NCBI GenBank assembly: GCA_023953835.1
Contig: JAMLJB010000001.1
Location: 1,116,001 to 1,180,000 of the forward strand
Direction: 5' to 3'
DNA from: Rhizobiaceae bacterium
GTDB taxonomy: Bacteria; Pseudomonadota; Alphaproteobacteria; Rhizobiales; Rhizobiaceae
DNA: 64,000 nt
The notes beneath the pieces are model-generated. The model did no database searches and had not been told where the DNA came from. It saw only the letters and a list, made by a program, of their open reading frames with translations. This document shows, one piece after another, positions 21,227 to 30,283 of the stretch. The translations under genes and the position numbers were made by a program. Every line of letters begins with the position of its first letter. Position 1 is the stretch's first letter.

Positions 21227-22312
21227 TCAGGCGCTGAGGCCAGCGAAGAGAGTTGGCATGTCGAGCGGGCGGAAGCCGTAATGCGACAACCAGCGCACAT
21301 CAGCGTCAAAGAAGGCGCGCAGGTCCGGCATGCCGTATTTCAGCATGGCGATGCGATCGATGCCCATGCCCCAGGCGAAGCCCTGATATTCGTCGGGATC
21401 GAGGCCGCCGGCGCGCAGCACGTTCGGATGCACCATCCCGCAGCCGAGGATTTCCAGCCAGTCATTGCCCTCGCCGAACCGGATTTCGCCGGGGCGCGAG
21501 CGGTCGCACTGGATGTCCACTTCAAGGCTCGGCTCGGTGAACGGAAAGAAGCTCGGGCGAAAGCGCATTTTCAGGCTCGGCACCTCGAAGAACGCCTTGC
21601 AGAACTCTTCCAGCACCCAGCGCATATTGGCAACGTTGGCCGTCCTGTCGATCACCAGCCCTTCGAGCTGGTGGAACATCGGCGTGTGCGTGGCATCGGA
21701 ATCCATGCGGTAGGTCTTGCCCGGGATGACGATGCGGATCGGCGGCTTCTGCGCCTCCATCGTACGTATCTGGACGGGCGAGGTGTGCGTGCGCAGGAGC
21801 TTGCGTTCGCCCTTTTCGTCAGGATTGAAGAAGAAGGTGTCATGCATCTCGCGCGCCGGATGACCGTCCGGGAAATTCAGCGCCGTGAAGTTGTAGTAAT
21901 CCGTCTCGATGTCCGGACCTTCGGCGACGGCGAACCCCATATCGCCGAAAATCGCGGTGATCTCGTCGACCACCTGGCTGATCGGATGAATGCGGCCGCG
22001 CTCGGAGGGCGACTCGCGAACCGGCAAGGTGACATCCACCCGCTCAGCCGCAAGGCGCGCGCTGATTGCGGCGTGCCTCAGCTTGCCTTTGCGTGCCGCA
22101 AGCGCCTCGGTCACGCGGTTCTTCAACCCGTTGATGGCCGGGCCTTGAACCTGCCGTTCCTCGGGCGACATGCCGCCAAGCGTCTTGAGCAGTTCCGAGA
22201 CGGACCCCTTCTTGCCGAGGACCGCAACGCGCACGGCCTCGATTGCCTGCTCGTCCGGCGCCGCGGCAATGGCGTCCAGGACATCGGTTTCGATACGGCT
22301 GATATCGGTCAT
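21227..22312 (-). CDS. pheS: phenylalanyl-tRNA synthetase alpha subunit
   Basis: 361 residues starting [15 protein letters not shown]. Class II motif 2 is [17 protein letters not shown] and motif 3 is [10 protein letters not shown]; a coiled-coil arm precedes the core. ATG at 22312 is fixed by the ATGA overlap with the upstream kinase-like gene. A longer in-frame reading to 22603 would run through that gene and lacks family support. Confidence 0.98.
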   Translation of the reverse strand: MTDISRIETDVLDAIAAAPDEQAIEAVRVAVLGKKGSVSELLKTLGGMSPEERQVQGPAINGLKNRVTEALAARKGKLRHAAISARLAAERVDVTLPVRESPSERGRIHPISQVVDEITAIFGDMGFAVAEGPDIETDYYNFTALNFPDGHPAREMHDTFFFNPDEKGERKLLRTHTSPVQIRTMEAQKPPIRIVIPGKTYRMDSDATHTPMFHQLEGLVIDRTANVANMRWVLEEFCKAFFEVPSLKMRFRPSFFPFTEPSLEVDIQCDRSRPGEIRFGEGNDWLEILGCGMVHPNVLRAGGLDPDEYQGFAWGMGIDRIAMLKYGMPDLRAFFDADVRWLSHYGFRPLDMPTLFAGLSA

Positions 22313-23187
22313 TGCTTGGCCTTCGGTTTTTGTCCCGGCAGCGGGCCGGGTACGCTTTGGTCTGGAGTGTGCGCAAGCGCTGGATAGAGAAACTCGCTCG
22401 CCTTGAGAAGCCGCCTGCCGTCCGCCCCGAGCCCGACATGGTGCAGAAGGCGAAGGAACGGCAGGAGGAAACCGACCGGCCCGCGCATGGAAGCAAGGCG
22501 CGGCAGGACGTCCGGCGGCGAATCGGCACGATAGGCGTCCAGCGCCCGCTGCGGCGTGGCATCCGACAGCGACTGGCCGCAAATCTGGAGAAACAGCAGC
22601 CACAGGTCGCGCGCCTGCGCATCGACCAGCGGTATGGTTTCTTCAGGCGCTTCCTCGAAATCGAGAAAGCCGATGCGGCCGTTTTCAAGGATCATGTCGC
22701 GTGGATGCGGGCGTCCGTGACAGAGACCCGCGCCGTGCGCCTTGCCAAGCGCCTCGGCGCAATCGACGAGCAGATCGTCATGCGCGGACGCGTCGGTATC
22801 CTTGAGCAAGTCCAGTTCGTCCTGAACGATACCGCTGGCGCTGCTCAGCACGAGATTGCCGCCCTGCCGGAACAGCAGTTGCACAGCAGGAAATCCGGCT
22901 GCCGCGAATGCGGCATTCTTGCGCTCCTCGCGCAGCGCCATGTCCTGCGACCCAATGATTTTCGAAGAGCGCAGCATCGGCCAGGGGATCAGCGGGGAGA
23001 CCAACGCGTGGAGTTGCTTGAAAAATGGACGACCTTGCGCACCCATGCGCTTGATCCACACCGTGCGGCCATCCACCACCGCCGAACTGACCCGCCTGCC
23101 CTGCCCCGCGACCAGCAGGCGCAGGATCTGCTCCAGCCCTTGCGGGCTGAGCCGATCGATGTCGCTCCGAGGCTTGGTAGGTGTCAT
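22309..23187 (-). CDS. BUD32/Kdo-kinase-like protein, coupled to pheS
   Basis: 292 residues with weak protein-kinase-like features: VWIKRMG as a possible nucleotide-binding lysine, catalytic-loop-like [12 protein letters not shown] near 155-166, and FLDFEE, equivalent to the DFG metal site. The usual catalytic Asp of HxD is Arg (HGR), so activity is uncertain; the Asp two residues before Met could substitute. No membrane segment. Its stop overlaps the pheS ATG, and it sits between rplT and pheS, so it is co-translated with the synthetase. A LPS-core kinase relative is the alternative. Substrate unknown. Confidence 0.72.
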   Translation of the reverse strand: MTPTKPRSDIDRLSPQGLEQILRLLVAGQGRRVSSAVVDGRTVWIKRMGAQGRPFFKQLHALVSPLIPWPMLRSSKIIGSQDMALREERKNAAFAAAGFPAVQLLFRQGGNLVLSSASGIVQDELDLLKDTDASAHDDLLVDCAEALGKAHGAGLCHGRPHPRDMILENGRIGFLDFEEAPEETIPLVDAQARDLWLLFLQICGQSLSDATPQRALDAYRADSPPDVLPRLASMRGPVGFLLPFLRLLHHVGLGADGRRLLKASEFLYPALAHTPDQSVPGPLPGQKPKAKQ

Positions 23188-23193
23188 ATCGTC

Positions 23194-23226
23194 AAAAAAA
23201 CCCGCGCCGGCGAAGCCAGCGCGGGT
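23194..23226 (-). terminator. rho-independent terminator after rplT
   Basis: On the minus strand, stem ACCCGCGC / GCGCGGGT closed by an 11-base loop with extra internal pairing, followed by seven Ts. It lies between the rplT stop and the kinase-pheS-pheT genes and should separate the two transcripts or attenuate read-through. Confidence 0.9.
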
Positions 23227-23267
23227 CTCCCAAAAATCAGTGGTGCAGAAGCTTGGGAAGCGCTGGA

Positions 23268-23669
23268 TCAGGCCACAGCGCTTTCAAAAGCATTCGGCGT
23301 GGTGTTCTTGAGGTATTCAAGCGCCGTCTTCGCCTGGGCGACAAGCGCCGCGAATGCCTGCGGCTCATGGATCGCCATGTCGGACAGCACCTTGCGGTCG
23401 ATCTCGATGCCCGCCTTGTTCAGCCCGTCGATGAAACGGCCATAGGTCAGGCCATGCTCGCGCACGGCCGCATTGATGCGCTGGACCCAGAGCGCACGGA
23501 AATTGCGCTTGCGGTTCTTGCGGTCGCGATATGCATATTGCAGCGACTTCTCGACTGCCTGCTTGGCGATGCGGATGGTGTTCTTTCGACGTCCATAGAA
23601 GCCTTTCGCGGCTTTCAGGACCTTCTTGTGCTTTGCGTGGGCGGTTACGCCCCTCTTGACGCGTGCCAT
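23268..23669 (-). CDS. rplT: 50S ribosomal protein L20
   Basis: 133 residues opening [18 protein letters not shown] with GFYGRRKN and [16 protein letters not shown], the canonical L20 N-terminus and core. Binds 23S rRNA early in 50S assembly and in many bacteria represses its own operon. 42 bases after rpmI. Confidence 0.99.
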   Translation of the reverse strand: MARVKRGVTAHAKHKKVLKAAKGFYGRRKNTIRIAKQAVEKSLQYAYRDRKNRKRNFRALWVQRINAAVREHGLTYGRFIDGLNKAGIEIDRKVLSDMAIHEPQAFAALVAQAKTALEYLKNTTPNAFESAVA

Positions 23670-23711
23670 GTCATGATCTCCTTAAATTCGCGCTGTTCGT
23701 TCGGACCGGGC

Positions 23712-23921
23712 TCAGATACCGCCGCCATTCGGCAGGAAGTTCTTGATGACCTTCTTGCCGTCCGGCTCGGCCAGCACCATCGTGCCGCGAGCATCGCGTA
23801 TGAACTTGTTGGAGCGCTTGATCATGCCGTGGCGCTTTCCGGCGGCGGCGGACAGAACCTTGCCGGTGCCGGTGATCTTGAACCGCTTCTTCGCAGCGGA
23901 CTTGGTCTTCATCTTGGGCAT
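23712..23921 (-). CDS. rpmI: 50S ribosomal protein L35
   Basis: 69 residues starting [15 protein letters not shown], with [18 protein letters not shown], the L35 signature. The start at 23921 has an AGGAAG site; in-frame ATGs further upstream lie in the leader and are not credible. Confidence 0.98.
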   Translation of the reverse strand: MPKMKTKSAAKKRFKITGTGKVLSAAAGKRHGMIKRSNKFIRDARGTMVLAEPDGKKVIKNFLPNGGGI

Positions 23922-23967
23922 TTTGCTTCCTTTCTCGCGCGCATTTGACATGCGCCTTGTTGTTTGC

Positions 23968-23989
23968 TTCGGACCGACCAAAGTCCGAA
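23968..23989 (-). promoter_or_regulatory. hairpin in the rpmI leader
   Basis: Perfect 7-bp stem TTCGGAC / GTCCGAA with an 8-base loop, about 47 bases upstream of the rpmI start on the minus strand. Together with the GC-rich hairpin at 24001-24026 it gives the rpmI-rplT mRNA a structured leader, a position where L20 autoregulation acts in other bacteria. Function here is inference. Confidence 0.5.
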
Positions 23990-24000
23990 AAGCATAAAGA

Positions 24001-24026
24001 CCGCCACGGCATGCCCTGCCGGGCGG
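24001..24026 (-). terminator. GC-rich hairpin between ICMT gene and rpmI
   Basis: CCGCC + CGGC pair with GCCG + GGCGG around a 7-base loop with one bulged A. On the minus strand it is followed by TCTTTATG, a weak T tract. Either a partial terminator for the upstream infC-ICMT transcript or part of the rpmI leader. Confidence 0.5.
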
Positions 24027-24085
24027 CTTTTCTTGAGACGCGGCTCCATATCAGCAAGAAATTTGCCGCGCAAGTGGGAAGTGGA

Positions 24086-24706
24086 CTACCAGAGGTGGAA
24101 CAGAACCGGGATGACGCCCTTGTTCTGCAAGGTCTCAATCAACTCAAAAAGTGGCACGGATAAGAAGAACGCAAGCCCGTCCTTGAGTGTCCTCAGCAGG
24201 AGCGTTGGACGGAAACTGACCAGTTCCTCATCGCGATAGAGAGACGGATTGGGAAGAAAGCGCGGGACGCGGGCGGCATAATCCAGATAGGGCTTGCCGA
24301 GCTTTGCCTCCAGGAAGCCTTCTTCCTTGCGAATGACGATAGAGAAAGCGATCCAGCACAGAATGCCGAACACGGCGGTCAGGATAAGGCTGCCCATCTG
24401 GCCGCCTACCCCGGCAGCAGCTATCGCGGAAAAGAAATACAGCGGATTGCGCGTTATCGAATATGGCCCGGTCTGCACAACCTCGGAAGACTTGCGTCCG
24501 CCGATATAGAGCGTCGACCACATCCGCCCCCCGATCCCGATCAGGATCAGCATCTGGCCCAGCCATTCGATACGCTCGTGGATTTCCTCGGGCTGGCTGG
24601 ACCTGCCGAATATCAGGAAAATCGCAATCACGGAAATGACAGCCGCAAGCACGATGCGGCGCAGGCGCTGGTATTCCGTCATCGCCTTGTCGGCTGGCAG
24701 TGTCAT
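24086..24706 (-). CDS. ICMT-family (isoprenylcysteine carboxyl methyltransferase-like) membrane protein
   Basis: About 206 residues with four or five membrane helices. The C-terminal half carries the family SAM-binding signature GPYSITRNPLYFF, and the E-E/Y pattern KEEGFLEAKLGKPYLDY. Bacterial members methylate membrane-associated substrates, mostly unknown; there is no prenylated CaaX protein expected. ATG at 24706 has only a weak GGA site; ATG at 24682 is preceded by AAGGCG and is an alternative. Lies between infC and rpmI on the same strand, an unusual place. Confidence 0.82.
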   Translation of the reverse strand: MTLPADKAMTEYQRLRRIVLAAVISVIAIFLIFGRSSQPEEIHERIEWLGQMLILIGIGGRMWSTLYIGGRKSSEVVQTGPYSITRNPLYFFSAIAAAGVGGQMGSLILTAVFGILCWIAFSIVIRKEEGFLEAKLGKPYLDYAARVPRFLPNPSLYRDEELVSFRPTLLLRTLKDGLAFFLSVPLFELIETLQNKGVIPVLFHLW

Positions 24707-24755
24707 AGATTTCAATCCAAATTTCCGGGCGCTGAACGAATCCAACGCCGCGGAA

Positions 24756-25292
24756 TTACTTCGGCGCCAGCACCATCATCATCTGGCGGCCCTCGAGTTT
24801 CGGCTCTGCTTCGACCTTCGCTATGGCTGCGGTTTCTTCCCGCACGCGATTCAGAAGCTCCATGCCGAGTTCCATATGCGCCATCTCGCGGCCACGGAAG
24901 CGAAGCGTCAGCTTGACCTTGTCACCCTCCTCGAAGAAGCGGCGCACCGCCTTCATCTTCACCTCATAGTCATGGGTGTCGATGTTGGGGCGCATCTTGA
25001 TCTCCTTGATCTCGATGACTTTCTGGTGTTTGCGCGCCTCGGCGGCCTTTTTCTGGGTGGCATATTTCAGCTTGCCCAGATCCAGAATCTTGGTGACCGG
25101 CGGCGCGGCGTTCGGCGAAATCTCGACAAGATCGAGTCCGGCTTCCTCGGCAGCCAAAAGAGCATCGTTTATGGAAACAACGCCTCGATTCTGGCCTTCG
25201 GCATCGATAAGCTGAACCTGTGGAACGCGTATGTCGCGGTTTGCGCGGGGGCCGTCCTTGACGGGTGCGGCGGCTTTAAACGGTCTGCGAAT
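24756..25292 (-). CDS. infC: translation initiation factor IF-3, AUU start
   Basis: There is no ATG at the expected start. The frame continues upstream through [13 protein letters not shown] and DIRVP to ATT at 25292, preceded by TAAGGAG at 8 bases. This gives 178 residues with the N-terminal domain, linker and C-terminal domain ([32 protein letters not shown]). A rare AUU start is the known basis of IF-3 autorepression in E. coli, where free IF-3 rejects non-canonical starts; the same logic is inferred here. Divergent from the 25531 hydrolase. Confidence 0.95.
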   Translation of the reverse strand: MRRPFKAAAPVKDGPRANRDIRVPQVQLIDAEGQNRGVVSINDALLAAEEAGLDLVEISPNAAPPVTKILDLGKLKYATQKKAAEARKHQKVIEIKEIKMRPNIDTHDYEVKMKAVRRFFEEGDKVKLTLRFRGREMAHMELGMELLNRVREETAAIAKVEAEPKLEGRQMMMVLAPK

Positions 25293-25330
25293 GGCTTTCT
25301 TCTCCTTAAGCCGTTGATGAAAAGCCGCGC

Positions 25331-25359
25331 CAATGTGGTTGCGGCGCGGCGGCTGTCAA
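25331..25359 (-). promoter_or_regulatory. candidate sigma-70 promoter for infC
   Basis: On the minus strand a perfect TTGACA (25354-25359), 17-base spacer, then ACATTG (25331-25336) as a poor -10. About 40 bases upstream of the infC start. Low to moderate support because the -10 is weak. Confidence 0.35.
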
Positions 25360-25530
25360 TAGCACAGCCCGCGAAAATGTGCACCATTCATTGCTTTCCG
25401 GCGCTTCGTTGCGCCGACGCACGGTTTCGACGGCTTTGCTGGCCTACAGCATGCATTCAACGGTGGGCTTTTCGAGGACCATGGCCTGTGGCATGACGCA
25501 GCCCTCGTTCAGATAAGGCCGAAAACCGGA

Positions 25531-26304
25531 ATGGCAAGCGAAACGTGCACAACCCTCGACGTGGGCGGGGCCGAAATTGCCGTCCGCAGGCAGTCTGGAA
25601 TCGCTCCCGGTGTCGTCTGGCTGGGCGGCTATCGCTCCGACATGCTGGGGACCAAGGCCGAAACGCTTGACGCATGGGCGCGGGAAAAGGGTCACGCTTA
25701 TCTCCGCCACGATTATTCGGGCCACGGCGAATCGGGCGGTGACTTCAAGGACGGAACGATCTCACGCTGGCTGGCTGAAAGCCTTGCCGTGCTAAGCGCG
25801 TTCAGCGAAGGGCCGCAGATACTGGTGGGTTCGTCCATGGGCGCATGGATCGCGCTGCGTATGGCACAGGAACTGCGCAAGGCGAACGACAGCGACAGGC
25901 TTGGCGCGCTGATCCTGCTTGCGCCGGCGCCCGACTTCACGCGCGAACTGGTGGAGCCGAAGCTCACGGACGCGCAGCGCCGCGACCTTGCCGAAAAGGG
26001 CTATTTCGAGACGCCATCGGAATATTCCGACCAGCCCTACATCTATACGCGCGCGCTCATCGAGGACGGCGCGAGGAACCTCGTGATGGGCGGGCCGATC
26101 GACACGCATTGTCCCGTACAGATTATACAGGGCGTTGCCGATCCCGACGTGCCCTATGCCCATGCGCTGAAGCTTGCCAGCCTGATGCCCGCTGACGATG
26201 TGACGCTTTCGCTCGTGCCGGAGGGCGACCATCGGCTGTCCAGACCGCAAGACCTCGAACTGCTCGTTGGCGCGGTCGACGCCATGATCGAGCGAATCGC
26301 CTGA
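25531..26304 (+). CDS. alpha/beta hydrolase, ABHD10-like
   Basis: 257 residues. Nucleophile elbow VGSSMGAWI, oxyanion region WLGGYRSDM, later acid in GVADPDVPY and base His in EGDHRL, a complete triad. HDYSGHGESGGDF is typical of bacterial relatives of the ABHD10 thioesterase/esterase. Cytosolic. Its stop directly abuts the next ATG. Substrate not known. Confidence 0.87.
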   Translation: MASETCTTLDVGGAEIAVRRQSGIAPGVVWLGGYRSDMLGTKAETLDAWAREKGHAYLRHDYSGHGESGGDFKDGTISRWLAESLAVLSAFSEGPQILVGSSMGAWIALRMAQELRKANDSDRLGALILLAPAPDFTRELVEPKLTDAQRRDLAEKGYFETPSEYSDQPYIYTRALIEDGARNLVMGGPIDTHCPVQIIQGVADPDVPYAHALKLASLMPADDVTLSLVPEGDHRLSRPQDLELLVGAVDAMIERIA

Positions 26305-27459
26305 ATGCGCCTGTCTATCCCATCCGCCGCCTTCGTGGCGGCTATTGTCGGCTTTGGCGGCACGCTGGCCATCATCATTGCTGCCGCCAATGCCGTTGGC
26401 GCGACGCAACTTCAAACGGCGAGCTGGGTGACGGCGCTTTGCATCGCCATGGCGGTGGAAAGCTTCTGGCTATCATGGCGCACGCGCATGCCGGTGATTT
26501 CCGCATGGTCCACGCCGGGAGCCGCGCTGATCGCGGCGTCCAGCGGGTTCAACATCAACGAAGCGGTCGCCGCCTTCATCGTCGCTGCCGTGCTGCTGGT
26601 CGCGACCGGGCTGTTTCGCCCGCTCACGCGGCTGATCTCGCGCATACCCCATTCCGTCGCATCGGGCATGCTGGCTGGAATCGTCGTCACCTTCGCCATC
26701 AACGCGGTCCGCACGATTCCGATTGATCCGTGGCTTATCCTGCCGCTGATCGCCGCCTTCTTCATATTCAGGCTGGTCAATCCCTCCCTCTCCGTACTGG
26801 CGGTTCTGATCGGCGGCGGGGCCGCGGCATTCGTTTCGGGACGCATCGGCACGCTGCCCGCGCCGGAGCTATCGACCCTGACGCTGATTGCGCCGAGCTT
26901 CACGGCCGGCGCGGTGTTCGGCCTCGCGATCCCACTCTATCTCGTTACGATGGCGTCGCAGAACCTGTCGGGATTGGCGGTGCTCAAGGCGGCGGGCTAC
27001 GAACCGCCCGCCGGGCCGTTGATCGGCGTGACCGGCTTCGTCTCGCTGCTCACCGCACCGTTCGGCGCATCCACCTCGAACCTCGCCGCCATTTCGGCTG
27101 CGATCTGCACCGGGCCGGATGTGCATCCCGACCCGGCGGAACGCTGGAAGACAGGGCCGTTCTACGCGCTCTTCTATCTAATCTTCGCGCTGTTCGGCGC
27201 TTCGCTGGTGGCCGTGTTTGCAGTCCTGCCGCCGGCATTGATCGCATTGGTGGCGGGGCTGGCGCTGATGCCCGCGCTCGCCAATGCGCTGGCAATCGCG
27301 CTTGCCGACGAGCGCGAGCGCTTTGCCGCAACCACGGCGTTCGCCGTGACCGCTTCGGGCCTCGTGGTGCTGGGCATAGGCTCGGCGTTCTGGGGCCTGG
27401 TCGGCGGGCTGCTCGTGCTCGGTCTTGAGCACTTCAAAAAGTCTTATTGGAATCAATAG
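26305..27459 (+). CDS. BenE-family benzoate/H+ symporter-like permease
   Basis: 384 residues with about 11-12 membrane helices. Family regions: WSTPGAALIA, PHSVASGMLAGIV, and FGASTSNLAAISAAIC. BenE proteins import benzoate with protons; no benzoate-degradation genes are nearby, so the aromatic substrate is not supported by context. ATG immediately after the hydrolase stop. Confidence 0.85.
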   Translation: MRLSIPSAAFVAAIVGFGGTLAIIIAAANAVGATQLQTASWVTALCIAMAVESFWLSWRTRMPVISAWSTPGAALIAASSGFNINEAVAAFIVAAVLLVATGLFRPLTRLISRIPHSVASGMLAGIVVTFAINAVRTIPIDPWLILPLIAAFFIFRLVNPSLSVLAVLIGGGAAAFVSGRIGTLPAPELSTLTLIAPSFTAGAVFGLAIPLYLVTMASQNLSGLAVLKAAGYEPPAGPLIGVTGFVSLLTAPFGASTSNLAAISAAICTGPDVHPDPAERWKTGPFYALFYLIFALFGASLVAVFAVLPPALIALVAGLALMPALANALAIALADERERFAATTAFAVTASGLVVLGIGSAFWGLVGGLLVLGLEHFKKSYWNQ

Positions 27460-27565
27460 GCTGTTGCGTTTCGCAAGGCGCCGTCTTGAATGGCGGCAAT
27501 CGCTTTCCCATGTCCTTCATCAGCAGCGCAACGGTGCTCGCTGCGCAACCGAAGGAACGGGAAAA

Positions 27566-27997
27566 ATGTCGACGACTGCTTTGATCCGCCCGGCCTGGAC
27601 GCCGGCGACCATCGCGCTCATGGTGATCGGGTTCGTGGTGTTCTGGCCTCTTGGGCTGGCCATGCTTGCCTATATCATCTGGGGCGACCGGCTTGACGGT
27701 TTCAAGCGCGAGGTGAACCGCGCGACGGATGGCGTATTCGCCGGCTGCCGCCGATCTTCATGGAAGGCGACCGCCGCCACCGGCAACATCGCCTTCGACG
27801 ACTGGCGCGAGAAAGAGCTTGAGCGGCTGGCCGAAGAGCGCCGCAAGCTCGACGAGATGCGCGACGAGTTCGATGCCTACGCACGCGAGCTTCGCCGCGC
27901 GAAGGACCAGGAAGAGTTCGACCGCTTCATGGCAAACCGCAACAAGCCGACGGCTCCGGCAAAACGCGGCAAGGGCTCCGGCCTGCTCGACGACTGA
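27566..27997 (+). CDS. DUF2852 small membrane-anchored protein
   Basis: 143 residues starting MSTTALIRPAWTPATI after a GGGAAA site. One or two membrane helices at about 13-40, then a charged helical region (EKELERLAEERRKLDEM, ARELRRAKDQEEFDRF) likely to form a coiled coil on the cytoplasmic side, ending in Lys/Pro/Gly. Matches the alphaproteobacterial DUF2852 family by pattern. Function unknown. Confidence 0.8.
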   Translation: MSTTALIRPAWTPATIALMVIGFVVFWPLGLAMLAYIIWGDRLDGFKREVNRATDGVFAGCRRSSWKATAATGNIAFDDWREKELERLAEERRKLDEMRDEFDAYARELRRAKDQEEFDRFMANRNKPTAPAKRGKGSGLLDD

Positions 27998-28023
27998 CAC
28001 GCTCTTAGCCGGGCATGCATTTG

Positions 28024-28047
28024 ACGGCGCCGCACCAGCGGCGCCGT
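28024..28047 (+). terminator. terminator-like hairpin after the DUF2852 gene
   Basis: Perfect 10-bp stem ACGGCGCCGC / GCGGCGCCGT with ACCA loop, followed by TTTCC. The short T tract makes it a weak but plausible terminator, isolating dnaK. Confidence 0.6.
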
Positions 28048-28118
28048 TTCCGTATTCAGGTCGTGCCATTGCGGCAAAATGCGCCCGAAACTTCGATGCG
28101 CGGAACATGCGCAAGGCG

Positions 28119-28150
28119 CTTGCGCGCGAATGGACCTATTCCTATATACG
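28119..28150 (+). promoter_or_regulatory. heat-shock (RpoH) promoter of dnaK
   Basis: CTTG at 28119-28122, 18-base spacer, then CCTATATACG at 28141-28150. This fits the alphaproteobacterial sigma-32 consensus CTTG-N17/18-CyTATnTnnG at every fixed position. About 118 bases upstream of the dnaK start. Confidence 0.85.
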
Positions 28151-28267
28151 CCGCAGCTTTGTGTCGGCTGCCGTAAAAGGTTGGTCGCAGCAAGGAAATC
28201 CTGACGAAAGGGGCTTTCGCCGGAATGCCTTCGGGGTCCTGAAAGCCTGCTAATTGGAGAGAAGAAC

Positions 28268-30181
28268 ATGGCAAAAGTAATCGGCATCGATCTCGGAACG
28301 ACCAATTCCTGCGTCGCCGTCATGGACGGCAAGGACGCCAAGGTCATTGAAAATGCTGAAGGCGCGCGCACGACGCCATCCATCGTCGCATTCACGGGCG
28401 ACGGCGAGCGCCTCGTGGGACAGCCGGCGAAGCGTCAGGCGGTCACCAATCCTGAAAACACAATCTTCGCGGTCAAGCGCCTGATCGGCCGCCGCTTCGA
28501 CGACCCGGTGACGGACAAGGACAAGAAGCTTGTCCCCTACAAGATCGTCAAGGGCGACAATGGCGACGCTTGGGTCGAGGCAGGCGGCAAGAAGCAGTCG
28601 CCCAGCCAGATTTCGGCGATGATCCTGCAGAAGATGAAGGAAACGGCGGAAGCCTATCTCGGCGAGAAGGTCGACAAGGCGGTCATCACCGTTCCCGCAT
28701 ATTTTAACGACGCACAGCGCCAGGCCACCAAGGACGCGGGCAAGATCGCCGGCCTCGAGGTTCTGCGCATCATCAACGAGCCGACGGCAGCCGCGCTCGC
28801 CTACGGCCTCGACAAGAAGGACGGCAAGACCATCGCGGTCTATGACCTCGGCGGCGGCACCTTCGACATTTCCGTCCTCGAAATCGGCGACGGCGTGTTC
28901 GAGGTCAAATCCACCAATGGAGACACGTTCCTCGGCGGTGAAGACTTCGACATGCGCCTGGTCGAATATTTGGCCGACGAATTCAAGAAAGAACAGGGCA
29001 TCGATCTGAAGAACGACAAGCTCGCCTTGCAGCGCCTGAAAGAGGCTGCCGAAAAGGCGAAGATCGAGCTGTCTTCTTCGGCGCAGACCGAAATCAACCT
29101 GCCCTTCATCACGGCAGACGCCACCGGCCCGAAGCACCTGACCATGAAGCTCACGCGCGCCAAGTTCGAGAGCCTCGTGGACGATCTAGTGCAGCGCACC
29201 ATCGAGCCCTGCAAGGCGGCCCTCAAGGACGCCGGGCTGAAGGCAGGCGAGATCGATGAGGTCGTTCTGGTCGGCGGCATGACCCGCATGCCGAAGATAC
29301 AGGAGATCGTGAAGCAGTTCTTCGGCAAGGACCCGCACAAAGGCGTCAACCCCGATGAGGTGGTGGCACTTGGCGCGGCGATCCAGGCCGGCGTGCTGCA
29401 GGGCGACGTGAAGGACGTGCTGCTGCTCGACGTGACCCCGCTTTCGCTGGGCATCGAGACGCTGGGCGGCGTGTTCACCCGTCTGATCGAGCGCAACACC
29501 ACGATCCCGACCAAGAAGAGCCAGGTCTTTTCGACCGCCGAGGACTCGCAGTCCGCCGTGACAATCCGCGTCTTCCAGGGCGAGCGCGAGATGGCAGCGG
29601 ACAACAAGATGCTCGGACAGTTCGATCTGGTCGGCATCCCGCCCGCACCGCGCGGCGTTCCGCAGATCGAGGTGACGTTCGACATCGACGCCAACGGCAT
29701 CGTCAATGTCTCGGCCAAGGACAAGGGCACCGGCAAGGAGCAGCAGATTCGCATCCAGGCATCCGGCGGCTTGTCCGACGCGGACATCGAGAAGATGGTG
29801 AAGGACGCCGAGGCAAACGCCGAATCCGACAAGAAGCGGAAGGCGCTGGTCGAGGCCCGCAACCAGGGCGAGGCGCTGGTACATTCGGCGGAGAAGTCGC
29901 TCAAGGACTATGGCGACAAGGTCTCGGAAGCCGATCGCACCGCGATCGCCGACGCGATTACCGCGCTCAAGGCGGCAACTGAAGGCGATGACGTGGAGGC
30001 TATCGACGCCAAGGCGCAGGCGCTGACCGAAGCCACCATGAAGCTCGGCCAGGCCATGTACGAAGCCTCGCAGGCAGAAGCCGCCGAGGCTGACGCCAAG
30101 GCGGATGCGGCCAAGGACAGCGATGTTGTCGACGCCGATTTTGAAGAAATCGACGAGGACGACAAGAAGAAGTCTGCCTGA
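28268..30181 (+). CDS. dnaK: molecular chaperone DnaK (Hsp70)
   Basis: 637 residues. N-terminal [13 protein letters not shown] phosphate loop, [26 protein letters not shown] and VGGMTRMP define the actin-fold ATPase; the beta-sandwich substrate domain begins near 390 ([14 protein letters not shown]), followed by the helical lid and an acidic tail ending [15 protein letters not shown] follows GGAGAG. Own heat-shock promoter upstream; separated from dnaJ by a terminator. Confidence 0.99.
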   Translation: MAKVIGIDLGTTNSCVAVMDGKDAKVIENAEGARTTPSIVAFTGDGERLVGQPAKRQAVTNPENTIFAVKRLIGRRFDDPVTDKDKKLVPYKIVKGDNGDAWVEAGGKKQSPSQISAMILQKMKETAEAYLGEKVDKAVITVPAYFNDAQRQATKDAGKIAGLEVLRIINEPTAAALAYGLDKKDGKTIAVYDLGGGTFDISVLEIGDGVFEVKSTNGDTFLGGEDFDMRLVEYLADEFKKEQGIDLKNDKLALQRLKEAAEKAKIELSSSAQTEINLPFITADATGPKHLTMKLTRAKFESLVDDLVQRTIEPCKAALKDAGLKAGEIDEVVLVGGMTRMPKIQEIVKQFFGKDPHKGVNPDEVVALGAAIQAGVLQGDVKDVLLLDVTPLSLGIETLGGVFTRLIERNTTIPTKKSQVFSTAEDSQSAVTIRVFQGEREMAADNKMLGQFDLVGIPPAPRGVPQIEVTFDIDANGIVNVSAKDKGTGKEQQIRIQASGGLSDADIEKMVKDAEANAESDKKRKALVEARNQGEALVHSAEKSLKDYGDKVSEADRTAIADAITALKAATEGDDVEAIDAKAQALTEATMKLGQAMYEASQAEAAEADAKADAAKDSDVVDADFEEIDEDDKKKSA

Positions 30182-30200
30182 GGGCGGTTGTGATCGAAAA

Positions 30201-30223
30201 GCCCGGCGCATGCCGGGCTTTTT
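30201..30223 (+). terminator. terminator between dnaK and dnaJ
   Basis: GCCCGGC / GCCGGGC stem with GCAT loop and TTTTT, preceded by AAAA. Lies 20 bases after the dnaK stop; suggests that dnaJ is expressed by partial read-through or its own promoter. Confidence 0.85.
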
Positions 30224-30283
30224 GTAACCTGCGAGGGACTTTCATGATTGTTTGGCTATGCCGGACAGGTCGGGCGGGGCAGA

